The position numbers and the translations under genes are program-made. Positions 42,533-50,388 of a DNA stretch of 64,000 nucleotides are shown one piece after another; positions within the stretch are counted from its first letter, which is position 1; each line of letters starts with the position of its first letter. A model generated the notes under the pieces. The model worked only from the letters and a program-made list of their open reading frames with translations, was not told the origin of the DNA and searched no databases. Source of the DNA: Kutzneria sp. 744 (GTDB taxonomy: Bacteria > Actinomycetota > Actinomycetes > Mycobacteriales > Pseudonocardiaceae); NCBI RefSeq assembly GCF_000568255.1, contig NZ_KK037166.1, positions 8,873,506-8,937,505 on the forward strand, read 5' to 3'.

Positions 42533-43645
42533 ATGTTCGAGCTGATGGACGAGTGGGGTCCCGAGAAGGTCGTCTGCGTGTCCGATTCGCGGACCGGCAT
42601 GCGCGGGGTGTTGGTCATCGACAACACCGCGCGGGGCATGGGCAAGGGCGGGACCCGGATGAGCCCCGACCTGTCGGTCACCGAGGTCGCCCGGCTGGCC
42701 CGGGTCATGACCTGGAAGTGGGCCGGCGTCGACCTGTTCTTCGGCGGCGCCAAGGCCGGCATCCGCTTCGACCCGTCCTCGGCTCGTAAGGAGGACGCGC
42801 TGCGGGCCTTCGTCCGCCTGCTGTCCAACGAGATCCCCAGCGAGTACGTCGTCGGCCTCGACATGGGCCTCACCGAGCGGGACGCCGCCATCGTCCAGGA
42901 CGAGCTCCGCACCCGTGGCGCTGCTGTCGGCACCCCTTTCGAGCTCGGCGGTGTGCCCTACGACCAGCTCGGCGTCACGGGCTTCGGCGTCGCCGAGGCT
43001 ACCGACGCCGTCTTCCCCCTCTCCGGCCGCCGCGTCGTCATCCAGGGCCTCGGCGCCGTCGGTCGCGCCGCCGCCCGCCGCTTCTCCGAGCTCGGCGCGG
43101 TTGTCGTCGCGGTGTCGAGCGCCCTCGGCGCCGTGCACGATCCTGCCGGCCTGGACCTCGACCGGTTGTTGGCTGTCTCGGACGACTCCGCCGTGCTGGA
43201 GTACTCCGGCGGCACGCACCTTCCTCTCGGCTCCGAGCTGTTGATCCCCACCGACGTCCTGGCCCCTTGCGCCCTCCAGGACGTCATCGACGCCTCCCTC
43301 GCCGCCCGCCTCTCCTGCTCCTTCGTCGTCGAGGGCGCCAACATGCCCACTTCCGTTGAGGCGCAGCAGGTTCTCGCCGCTCGCGGCATCACCGTCCTCC
43401 CCGACTTCATCGCCAACGCCGGCGGTGTCGTCGCCGCCGCCTACGCCATGGACGCCCGCCTTTCCCCCTTCCGCCCCGACCCCGCCGCCATCTACGCCAC
43501 CATCTCCACCAAGCTTCGCGCCAACGCCGTCACCGTCCTCGACGCCGCCGCCACCTCCGGCGCCACCCCCCACACCGCCGCCCGCACCCTCGCCCAATCC
43601 CGCGTCCACACCGCCATGCACCTCCGCGGCCAACTCCCGTCCTAA
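42533..43645 (+). CDS. Glu/Leu/Phe/Val dehydrogenase family protein
   Basis: A 370-residue oxidative deaminase. The dimerisation and substrate domain has GMGKGGTRMSPDLSVTEVAR and the catalytic-lysine strand FFGGAKAGIRFDP; the Rossmann part has RVVIQGLGAVGRAAARRFSE, LIPTDVLAPCALQDVIDASL and VEGANMPTS. It interconverts an amino acid and its 2-oxo acid using NAD(P). Divergent from the aldehyde-dehydrogenase operon, 134 bp away. A GTG at 42524 is an alternative start. The specific amino acid cannot be decided. Confidence 0.88.
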   Translation: MFELMDEWGPEKVVCVSDSRTGMRGVLVIDNTARGMGKGGTRMSPDLSVTEVARLARVMTWKWAGVDLFFGGAKAGIRFDPSSARKEDALRAFVRLLSNEIPSEYVVGLDMGLTERDAAIVQDELRTRGAAVGTPFELGGVPYDQLGVTGFGVAEATDAVFPLSGRRVVIQGLGAVGRAAARRFSELGAVVVAVSSALGAVHDPAGLDLDRLLAVSDDSAVLEYSGGTHLPLGSELLIPTDVLAPCALQDVIDASLAARLSCSFVVEGANMPTSVEAQQVLAARGITVLPDFIANAGGVVAAAYAMDARLSPFRPDPAAIYATISTKLRANAVTVLDAAATSGATPHTAARTLAQSRVHTAMHLRGQLPS

Positions 43646-44268
43646 CCCCGCGAGTCCCGCTCTCCGGCCACCGAAATACGGTTTCGGGCAGGGCGCAGGC
43701 TGCGCATAGCTCGGTGCGACCTGGCGCCGTCGCGTCAGGTCGCGGGCACGGTTGGCTTGGCACTCTTCCCGCAGCCTGTGCAGCGCCAGCCATCGATCGG
43801 CGACAGCCCGATCGTCATCCGCCCAATTAGCTCCATTGTGGACGCTCGCCAGCGCCGATCGGCCTATGCCGGCAGCTCTTCGCGTAAGGTCTACCGCTGC
43901 ACGCCGATGCCCACACCTGGAACGCCGGGTGCCATGCGGCGGCCCGGTCGAAGAACAGCTCCCGAGGCCGCAACGTCAGCACGCCATCTGCCCCCCCACA
44001 GCCGCGGTGGCAATGGCGGCGAAGCTGGCCGGTCAGGCTTCTCATGGCACGCCAGGATGGCCCACGGTCCGCAGCGACGCGCTCTCAGTAGCCGATGGGC
44101 GGATGCAAGCCCTGTTACGACAGGCCCGTCCTGTTGACCTACCGTTCAGAGTTCCTGCCGCGCTTGGCGCAAGTTGGTGCGAATGGTCTTGTTCATGGGG
44201 TAGTCGCCGCCAAGTGCAGGCGGTAGGTCCGCAAGGCCGGCTTCGAACAAGGGAATCGCCCGCTGCAG
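43646..44268. other. Decayed intergenic DNA with repeat fragments
   Basis: About 620 bp without an intact gene. It opens with CGCGAGTCCCGCTCTC, the same 16-mer as after mmuM. Codon usage is mixed and frames are short or broken. On the minus strand near 44185 a fragment MNKTIRTNLRQARQEL, stopping at once, resembles the start of an XRE/HTH-type regulator. The stretch appears to be the graveyard of several genes. Confidence 0.5.
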
Positions 44269-44361
44269 TCACACCACGTCCGGCCGCCGCTCGTCCAGCC
44301 ATGGCAGCAACCTCGGCAGACGCTGCGTCACCAAGTTCACGTTCCACGTCGCCACTCGCAT
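44269..44361 (-). pseudogene. Remnant of exonuclease III (xthA) N-terminus
   Basis: The minus strand reads MRVATWNVNLVTQRLPRLLP and then WLDERRPDVV followed by TGA and LQ. This is the opening of exodeoxyribonuclease III (MRVATWNVNS...RPDVVCLQETK), with TGC changed to TGA at the CLQ position. The rest of the gene, including all catalytic residues beyond Asn8, is missing. Confidence 0.7.
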
Positions 44362-44410
44362 CACACGACCGTAGCCACACCCACCGACAATCGCCGGGAC
44401 GACGGGAAGT

Positions 44411-44440
44411 GGCCGTTTCCCACCCGTGTGGGAAACGGCC
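44411..44440 (-). terminator. Terminator hairpin of the secreted SH3-like gene
   Basis: GGCCGTTTCCCAC (44411-44423) pairs perfectly with GTGGGAAACGGCC (44428-44440), 10 bp beyond the stop of the minus-strand gene. Confidence 0.75.
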
Positions 44441-44450
44441 GTTCAGCCGA

Positions 44451-44876
44451 TCAGCTGACGTTCGGGCACTCGTCGTCGGCCGGCAGGTTGCCGTACTTGC
44501 CGCCGACCAGGTACGCGGCGCTGACCCACAGGGGCTTGCTGTCATCCGGGCTGATCCGCACCCAGATGTAATTGATGACGCCGTTCACCGTGACGCTGTC
44601 GCCGACCGTCCAGCAGTAGCCGTTGACGAGAATGCCGGGCTTCAGCACGCCGGCGAGCCGGCAGGCGGTGGACGGGCACTTCTCGCGTTCTTCGTCGTCG
44701 TGCCAGGCCAGCACCTTCGTGTATTCCACGGTGCCATGCGGTGCTGCCTTGCCGGCCGCGGCTCTGGCCGGGGCGGTCGCGGCGGCGGCCGGGGTGGCCG
44801 CGGTCGCGGTGGCCACCCCTCCCAGCAGCATCGCGAACACCAGGCCGAGGGCGGCGGTGATCCGGACGATCGTCAT
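44451..44876 (-). CDS. Secreted SH3-like protein
   Basis: A 141-residue exported protein. A Sec signal peptide is clear (MTIVRITAALGLVFAMLLGG, then VATATAATPAAA). After an Ala-rich linker the mature domain has four cysteines (EKCPSTACRL, NGYCWTVGD, DDECPNVS) and strands VKPGILVNG-like LKPGILVNGYCWTV, IWVRISPDDSKPLWVSAAYL, as in bacterial SH3 domains. GAAGGA lies before the ATG and a strong hairpin follows the stop. Function unknown; probably binds the cell wall or acts outside. Confidence 0.82.
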   Translation of the reverse strand: MTIVRITAALGLVFAMLLGGVATATAATPAAAATAPARAAAGKAAPHGTVEYTKVLAWHDDEEREKCPSTACRLAGVLKPGILVNGYCWTVGDSVTVNGVINYIWVRISPDDSKPLWVSAAYLVGGKYGNLPADDECPNVS

Positions 44877-45531
44877 GGGAGTCCTTCCTCGTGGTTGTCG
44901 ATCACCAGGCATGACGACCAACAAGGCAAGACAGTTGCCGAAGGGTCACGCTGGTTGATCCCAGCAACCTGTTGGCGCGCGACACGTCCGAGGGGCCGTG
45001 GGCAGCGTGACCACAGCAGTGCTCGTCTTCGCGGTGGTGGCGATGTGACCTGAGGTGGCGGCGGGAAATCGCCGCCACCTCAGGGGAATCACGCCGTTGC
45101 GCTCATCCCTGGCTCATCTCGCCCCTGGCGACCTTGGCGCCGATCTGCCGGCCGATCAGGACCCTTGACGAGCTCGCCGTCCTGAACGCGCAGGTGACGC
45201 CGCCAGCGCGGACGACGACGGTTCGAGCATGGCATCGGTCGTACCGCCATTCAACAAGCAGCCGCTGACCGGTAGCTCGTCGGGCATGGCTCGCTCCCAC
45301 CAGAAGTGTCAGTGAGAAACCGGCGACCTCGGCCTCAACGCACCTGTCACTCCGCTGGCCAGCGGAGGTGCACGGTGACAAGTTCATCGAGCCGCCGGCG
45401 TCTTGGCGCGTGCCTCGACTGGGCATATCGGTTTGGGTGGCACCACTGGTCGCTCCAGCGGTAGATCTCTCGATCCTCGGACCCGCCACCTCACCACCAC
45501 CTGATCCAGGGCCCGTCCCGGTCGTGCGGGG
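44877..45531. other. Intergenic region without a supported gene
   Basis: About 650 bp. The main structure is the hairpin at 45049-45084. A minus-strand open frame at 45103-45489 has no recognisable domain and poor codon bias; I do not call it. A 13-codon hydrophobic plus-strand tail (VTTAVLVFAVVAM) ends just before the hairpin, perhaps the end of a lost gene. Confidence 0.4.
45049..45084. terminator. Hairpin with 15-bp arms
   Basis: CCTGAGGTGGCGGCG (45049-45063) pairs with CGCCGCCACCTCAGG (45070-45084) over GGAAAT. It is a strong terminator-like stem with no intact gene obviously served by it. Confidence 0.6.
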
Positions 45532-46323
45532 CTACGCCGGGTTCTCCGCGACGGCGAGGTAGTCCGTGTAGATCTGCGGCGAGCCCGAGAACGAGGCCAG
45601 CTGCTTCCACTCCTCGTACATCTGCTTGGTGTCGCGGTGGGCGGCCGCGAACTCCGCGGCCTCGCCGGTGGCGATGTCGGGCTCGGGGTAGAAGACGTCC
45701 AGCGCGTCCAGGCTCGCGATCTCCATCATCATCACATACTGGTCGAGGCGGTTGCCCCGCTCGCCCTTGAGCACGTGGAACCGCCAGTCCGGGTAGTCGT
45801 CGATCCGGTGGTGGTTCTCGGCGATGAAGCGGTCGAACATCTCCTCGGTCACACCGGCGCGCAACGCCAGGTTGTGGATCCCGACGACCCGGGCGACGGG
45901 CTCCTCCCCCGGGCGGTCGCGGTAGCGGGGGCCGGGCGTGACCGTGCTCCGCGGATTGTCGGCCAGCAGCCGGTAGTCGGTGAACAACGTAGGCAGCTCG
46001 CCGAACGTGCCCAGCTGCCGCCATCGTGCCAGCACAGCCTCCGCCTCGGGATACTGCGCCCAGAACAGCCGGGCCAGCTCGGTCTGCTCACCCCGGGCCG
46101 TGACGTAGCGGTCGCGTTGCTCAGCGCTCTCGATCTCGTACAACATCAGGTACTGCCCGGTCCGCTCGCCGCGCAACCCGCGCAGCAGAGTCCACCGCCA
46201 CCCCGGGTACAAGGGCAGGTGAACGCCTTCACCACGCACGAAGGTCTCGAACTCCTCCGGCGTGACACCCGCCTCCGTGTCGATGGCGATGTACTGGAAG
46301 GTGAACACCGACGAGCGTCCCAT
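45532..46323 (-). CDS. Protein with two tandem dimeric α/β-barrel-like domains
   Basis: A 263-residue protein made of two homologous halves. Half one: AGVTPEEFETFVRGEGVHLP, YPGWRWTLLRGLRGERTGQY, then WRQLGTFGELPTLFTDYRLL. Half two: AGVTEEMFDRFIAENHHRID, YPDWRFHVLKGERGNRLDQY, then WKQLASFSGSPQIYTDYLAV. The pattern is that of ferredoxin-like, dimeric α/β-barrel proteins (EthD/ABM/NIPSNAP-like), here duplicated so that one chain forms the pseudo-dimer. Function unknown. It follows the acetyltransferase and a small gene on the same strand. Confidence 0.75.
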   Translation of the reverse strand: MGRSSVFTFQYIAIDTEAGVTPEEFETFVRGEGVHLPLYPGWRWTLLRGLRGERTGQYLMLYEIESAEQRDRYVTARGEQTELARLFWAQYPEAEAVLARWRQLGTFGELPTLFTDYRLLADNPRSTVTPGPRYRDRPGEEPVARVVGIHNLALRAGVTEEMFDRFIAENHHRIDDYPDWRFHVLKGERGNRLDQYVMMMEIASLDALDVFYPEPDIATGEAAEFAAAHRDTKQMYEEWKQLASFSGSPQIYTDYLAVAENPA

Positions 46324-46383
46324 TGCGTCCAATCCTCGGGTCGGGAAAGGGAACGCGTGTCCGACAAGCACGACTCCCCTGCA

Positions 46384-46614
46384 TCACATCCTGCCAGCTG
46401 CAGAGAACGGCGCCTGCGAGCCTTCCTCCGCACCCTGGAGGTCGCCGCCGACGTGACCGACGAGTTCGTCGAGCGCTTGGTCGAGGTTGGTGCTGGTCCG
46501 GGCCAGTTCGTGCCACCCGGACCGGTGCGACCACAACGGCGTTGGGGCCGGCTCGTCGCCGGCGTGGTCGGGTAACCAGGGCTTGATCACCTGCACCGCG
46601 CCATCGAAGCGCAC
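46384..46614 (-). CDS. Small hypothetical protein (76 aa)
   Basis: A GTG 23 bp after the acetyltransferase stop opens a 76-residue frame. It runs from VRFDGAVQVIKPWLPDHAGD through SHRSGWHELARTSTNLDQAL to DELVGHVGGDLQGAEE. Third positions are mostly G/C in the good-coding sense. No ribosome site is obvious and no family is recognised. Confidence 0.4.
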   Translation of the reverse strand: MRFDGAVQVIKPWLPDHAGDEPAPTPLWSHRSGWHELARTSTNLDQALDELVGHVGGDLQGAEEGSQAPFSAAGRM

Positions 46615-46637
46615 GGCGGGCCGGTCACCATCGGATG

Positions 46638-47543
46638 TCAGGGGTGGCTGGCGCGCCATTGGTCGGCTGTGCCGATGGGTCGCATTCCGGCGTGGTTGTA
46701 GACGGCGATGGCGTGGGTGTTGTTGTGGGTGTCCACGTCGACGCCGGCTGTGGTGTGTCCGCGGTCGCGCAATCTGGCGAAGGCGGAGCTGAGCAGGGCG
46801 GTGGCGATGCCGCGCCCGCGTGCCTCGGGAAGTACTCCCAGCCAGGCGATCCAGGCGCGGTCGGCCGGTGCGCGGGCGATGACGGCGCCGACGGGGTTGC
46901 CGGCTGATTCGGCCAGTAGCCACAACGATGTGTCGTGGCCGTCGCGTTGTTGTTGATCGGTCAGGAAGTCTTGGAAATCGCGTCGGTGATGGTTCCAGTG
47001 GCCGGCGATGGCGGTTTCGAGGACGTGGTGGATGGTCGCCATGTCGGCGCGAGAGGTCGCGGGGCGCACGCGTACGTCGGCCGGCGTTGGTGGGGCGGTG
47101 TGGTCGATCAGGTCGGCGATCATCCTGGTGTAGCTGTGGATCTTGGTCCAGCCCGCGGAGCGCAACGCTGGGATGGCGGGGGAGCGGGGCAGTTGGAACA
47201 GCGTCACGGGGCTGTTCGGTGCGGCGCGGTCGGTGAGGGTCCAGTGGTGGACTGCGTCCAGGAGTGTGCGGGCGAGGGCGGTGGCCGTGTCGCCGGGCGC
47301 TACGCGCAGTTGGGCGCGTAGTTGTCCTGGTTGCGGCGCTGGGTGGCACAGGACCACGCCGGTGATCCCGGTGTCGTCGACGCTGACGAGGCTTCGTGTG
47401 CCTAGGGTCAAGCCGGGGGCGTGCAGCAGGTCGGTGATGTCGGCGGCCGAGGTTTCCGGTCGGCCGACCTCGGCCGTGTCGGCGGCGCGGTAGAGGGCGA
47501 GCAGTGCGTGGGCGTCGTCGTTGGTCGCAGGCCGCAGGATCAC
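46638..47543 (-). CDS. Two-domain GNAT acetyltransferase (MshD-like layout)
   Basis: A 301-residue protein with two GNAT domains. The C-terminal one is canonical: VRPATSRADMATIHHVLETA, WIAWLGVLPEARGRGIATAL with the acetyl-CoA loop RGRGIA, and NTHAIAVYNHAGMRPIG. The N-terminal one (VILRPATNDDAHALLALYRA) is degenerate. Mycothiol synthase MshD has this double layout, but sequence motifs here are not enough to call MshD. I chose GTG 47543, which starts right at the first GNAT strand. Confidence 0.8.
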   Translation of the reverse strand: MILRPATNDDAHALLALYRAADTAEVGRPETSAADITDLLHAPGLTLGTRSLVSVDDTGITGVVLCHPAPQPGQLRAQLRVAPGDTATALARTLLDAVHHWTLTDRAAPNSPVTLFQLPRSPAIPALRSAGWTKIHSYTRMIADLIDHTAPPTPADVRVRPATSRADMATIHHVLETAIAGHWNHHRRDFQDFLTDQQQRDGHDTSLWLLAESAGNPVGAVIARAPADRAWIAWLGVLPEARGRGIATALLSSAFARLRDRGHTTAGVDVDTHNNTHAIAVYNHAGMRPIGTADQWRASHP

Positions 47544-47643
47544 CCCGGCACACTGGCATCCGGCGGGAGCGTCGAACAACCGTGAATGCGCTCTGCTGCC
47601 GCGAGTTCTGCGCACGAACATTCAGTGCCGGCGCCTTGGGGGG

Positions 47644-48228
47644 TCACGCAGGGCTGGGCCGTGCCCCTCTGAGAGCCGCGTCGATCACCGCGTGCACGTG
47701 GTCGACGCTCAGCGGAGCGGTGCGCAGCAGCAACCGGTAGTACAGCGGCGCGTAGAGGGCCTCCACCGCGGCGGCGATGTCGACATCGGCGCGGATCTGT
47801 CCGTCCCGCTGGGCCTTTTCCAGGCGCTGACGCCGCGGTCCCTCAGCGCGGTCAACGAGCTGTTCGGCCAGACCACGAGCCACCGCGTCATCCGCTTGCG
47901 CCTCAGCGATGAGGCCCGTGTAGAAGCGGGCGAAATCCGAACGGAACAGGTCGGTGACCGCGGTCATCTGCGTCGTGAGGTCAGCGACCACGTCGCCGGT
48001 GTCGGGCATCTCGCTGACCGCGCCCACCGCGTCGGCGAGCACGTCGAGCAGCAGCGCACCCTTGGAAGGCCACCACCGGTAGATGGTCTGCTTGCCGACA
48101 CCGGCCCGGGCCGCGATGGCGTCGATGGTCACCTTCGCCGGCCCACGATCCAGCGCCAGCTCGTAGGCGGCTTCGAGGATCGCCCGGTGTGCCCGCTGGC
48201 TGCGGCGCGCGGCGTTCGGCGACTTCAT
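47644..48228 (-). CDS. TetR-family transcriptional repressor
   Basis: A 194-residue regulator. HTH: AHRAILEAAYELALDRGPAK, then TIDAIAARAGVGKQTIYRWW PSK; the C-terminal domain is TetR_C_16-like (FARFYTGLIAEAQADD). It is divergent from a DHFR-fold gene. The 107-bp spacer holds two identical CGAGACG-N8-CGTCTCG palindromes, which are its probable operators, one close to its own start and one over the ribosome-site side of the neighbour. Confidence 0.92.
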   Translation of the reverse strand: MKSPNAARRSQRAHRAILEAAYELALDRGPAKVTIDAIAARAGVGKQTIYRWWPSKGALLLDVLADAVGAVSEMPDTGDVVADLTTQMTAVTDLFRSDFARFYTGLIAEAQADDAVARGLAEQLVDRAEGPRRQRLEKAQRDGQIRADVDIAAAVEALYAPLYYRLLLRTAPLSVDHVHAVIDAALRGARPSPA

Positions 48229-48243
48229 GCAGCGATCCTACTC

Positions 48244-48322
48244 CGAGACGAGAAGAGACGTCTCGTCTTGACACCGGGCTCGCCAGAGAGCACTCTCTTG
48301 CGAGACGATACGAACCGTCTCG
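48244..48322. promoter_or_regulatory. Twin CGAGACG-N8-CGTCTCG operators
   Basis: Copy 1 is at 48244-48265 and copy 2 at 48301-48322, both 22 bp with perfect 7-bp arms and an 8-bp spacer, 57 bp apart. TTGACA at 48268-48273 lies just after copy 1 and may be the -35 box of the rightward promoter; the -10 box is weak. Confidence 0.85.
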
Positions 48323-48335
48323 TGAGGAGTTCGCG

Positions 48336-48875
48336 ATGCAGATCCTGGCCCGCCAGTGCGTGACCGCCGACGGCTACGTGACCACGCCGGACGGGTGGCC
48401 GCCGCAGGTGATCGATCCCGCCCACGGTCCCGGCAGCCACGGCATCCGGGACTTCATCGCCGGCTGCGAAGCCGTGCTGATGGGGCGCACCACCTTCGAG
48501 CCCGCGCTGACCGCCGACCGCTGGCCGTGGCCGGACCTGAAGGTGTATGTGCTCGGCTCCCACCGCACGCCCGGCGCGCCCGACGACGTGGTCTTCGACA
48601 GCGACCCCGGCCGGCTGCTGGAGCGGCTGCGCGCCGACAACACCGGCCGCGACGTCCACCTCGTCGGCGGCCCGAGCACCATCGAGACCTTCCGCGCGCT
48701 CGGCGCGGTGGACAGGCTGGAACTGGTGGTGCTGCCGTTCATGGTCGGCGCGGGGATGCGGCTGACGGAGTCGCTGGATCCCGCCACGACGCTGTCCTAC
48801 GAGAGCTCGCGCGGCCTGCCCGGTGGCTCGGTGGAGATCGTCTACTCGCTGCGCGCCCAGCCGCAAGGTGGTTAA
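48336..48875 (+). CDS. Dihydrofolate reductase-fold protein (RibD C-terminal type)
   Basis: A 179-residue protein of the RibD_C/DHFR-like family common in actinomycetes. It has QILARQCVTADGYVTTPDGW, AVLMGRTTFEPALTADRWPW, VYVLGSHRT, DVHLVGGPSTIETFRALGAV and LELVVLPFMVGAGMRLTESL. Such proteins are NADPH-dependent reductases of unknown substrate. GAGGAG precedes the ATG. Likely repressed by the divergent TetR. Its last 4 bp overlap a convergent gene of the same superfamily. Confidence 0.88.
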   Translation: MQILARQCVTADGYVTTPDGWPPQVIDPAHGPGSHGIRDFIAGCEAVLMGRTTFEPALTADRWPWPDLKVYVLGSHRTPGAPDDVVFDSDPGRLLERLRADNTGRDVHLVGGPSTIETFRALGAVDRLELVVLPFMVGAGMRLTESLDPATTLSYESSRGLPGGSVEIVYSLRAQPQGG

Positions 48876-49444
48876 ACCGCTATGCGGTAACGCAGATGCG
48901 TGGCGTTGCGGCCTTCGAGGCGTCGGACGGGCTCCAGCTCGACGTGGCCGAGGCCGGTCGGCTCGAACAGCCGCCGCCCGCCACCCAGCAGCACGGGGAC
49001 GAGGTGCAGTTCGAGTTCGTCGAGCTGGCCCGCGGCCAGTAGGGCCTGGGCCGCACCCGCGCCATGGACCAGCACGGCTCGGTCACCCGCCGCTTCGCGG
49101 GCCTCGTCGGCGCAGGCGTTGACGTCGGTGTAGAACTTCGCGCTGCCGGGGGGCGTGTCGGCGGGGTCGATGGTGTGGGTCAGGACGTTGATCGGCACGC
49201 CGTCGTGATGGTCGCCGTTCCAGCGCTTGGCCAGCTCGAACGTGCGGCGGCCGGATATCACGGCGCCGGTCGACGCGGCCTCGGCGTACACCTGCCCGTT
49301 GACCCCCTCGGACATCCGGTCGTCAAGCCAGTTGAACAGCCGCCCGCCGCCGCGGCCGAGCTCCTGGCCCGGGCGGTCGTCCGGCCCGGTGATGTACCCG
49401 TCGACCGACATGGACATGTAGAGCCGCAGCGGTGTCCTACTCAT
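48872..49444 (-). CDS. Dihydrofolate reductase-fold protein (second, convergent)
   Basis: A 190-residue RibD_C/DHFR-like protein. LRLYMSMSVDGYITGPDDRP, GAVISGRRTFELAKRWNGDH, INVLTHTI, AVLVHGAGAAQALLAAGQLD and LELHLVPVLLGGGRRLFEPT follow the family order. It is a distant paralogue of the neighbouring plus-strand gene, with a longer insert after residue 25 and little direct identity. The two genes meet tail to tail with a 4-bp overlap. Confidence 0.88.
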   Translation of the reverse strand: MSRTPLRLYMSMSVDGYITGPDDRPGQELGRGGGRLFNWLDDRMSEGVNGQVYAEAASTGAVISGRRTFELAKRWNGDHHDGVPINVLTHTIDPADTPPGSAKFYTDVNACADEAREAAGDRAVLVHGAGAAQALLAAGQLDELELHLVPVLLGGGRRLFEPTGLGHVELEPVRRLEGRNATHLRYRIAV

Positions 49445-49524
49445 GGGGTGCTCCCTGGCTGTTCTGAAGTGCGGTCATCACTGCGTCGAACAAGAGCAGC
49501 CGCGATCGACACTTCGAGCCAAGT

Positions 49525-50283
49525 TCAGCCGCGGCGGCGGTCCCGCACGTACACGGTGGCCGGCTTGCCCTCGCCGGAGCTGCGGCGGGTGACCTCGAAC
49601 AGGGTGGTGGCGGTGACGAGGTCGCTGAGCTTGGAGTAGCCGTAGGTGCGGGAGTCGAAGTCGGGGCGCTGCTTGGTGACGATGTTGCCGACGCCGGACA
49701 GGGAGGCCCAGCCGTCGTCGTCGGAGGCGGCCTCGACGGCGCCGCGGAGCAGGGTGACGAGGGCGGCGTCGCCCTTGAGCTGGGGAGCGGTCTTGCGCGG
49801 GGCGGTCGTCTCGGCGGGGGCGGCGGTGCTCTCGGCGTAGGCGAGGTTCTCGACGTAGATGAACTTGTCGCAGGCGGCGACGAAAGGCTTGGGCGTCTTG
49901 CGCTCGCCGAAGCCGTAGACGGTCAGGCCGGACTCGCGCAGCCGGGCGGCGAGGCGGGTGAAGTCGGAGTCGCTGGAGACGATGCAGAATCCGTCGAAAC
50001 GGTCGGAGTACAGCAGATCCATGGCGTCGATGACCATGGCGGCGTCGGTGGCGTTCTTGCCGGTCGTGTACGCGAACTGCTGAATCGGCTGGATCGACTG
50101 GGCCAGCAGGTGGTCCTTCCAGCCCTTCAGGTTGGTGCCCGTCCAGTCGCCGTAGGCCCGTTTGACGTGCGCGGTGCCGTACTTGGCCACCTCGGCCAGC
50201 AGGGCCTCGATGATCGAGGACTGCGCGTTGTCCGCGTCGATGAGCACCGCCAACTTCGCGGTGTTCTCGCTGGTCACGGCCAT
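49525..50283 (-). CDS. NYN-domain (LabA/PIN-like) protein with C-terminal OST-HTH/LOTUS-like domain
   Basis: A 252-residue protein. Residues 1-155 are a NYN nuclease-type domain: LAVLIDADNAQSSIIEALLA, TTGKNATDAAMVIDAMDLLY and FCIVSSDSDFTRLAARLRES place four acidic residues as in PIN-like RNases. A linker leads to a ~75-residue C-terminal domain (ALVTLLRGAVEAASDDDGWA, YGYSKLSDLVTATTLFEV) that looks like an OST-HTH/LOTUS RNA-binding fold. The combination suggests RNA processing or decay. No partner is adjacent. Confidence 0.85.
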   Translation of the reverse strand: MAVTSENTAKLAVLIDADNAQSSIIEALLAEVAKYGTAHVKRAYGDWTGTNLKGWKDHLLAQSIQPIQQFAYTTGKNATDAAMVIDAMDLLYSDRFDGFCIVSSDSDFTRLAARLRESGLTVYGFGERKTPKPFVAACDKFIYVENLAYAESTAAPAETTAPRKTAPQLKGDAALVTLLRGAVEAASDDDGWASLSGVGNIVTKQRPDFDSRTYGYSKLSDLVTATTLFEVTRRSSGEGKPATVYVRDRRRG

Positions 50284-50388
50284 CTCGCGCTCCCCGTTCA
50301 GTCCCAGGTGGACGGTGTCTCAACATGAGACGTCCGGCCGTTGTGCACCGACCTAGGCTAGAGGCTCGCACGGGGACAGGAGCGCCGC

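Noticed and set aside
43757-44137. Open frame of 126 codons on the plus strand
   Set aside because: Composition and sequence look non-coding (Arg/Pro/Ser-rich, no motif) and it lies in the decayed region.
45103-45489. Open frame of 128 codons on the minus strand
   Set aside because: No domain, mixed third-position composition and no ribosome site; the nearby hairpin alone is not enough.
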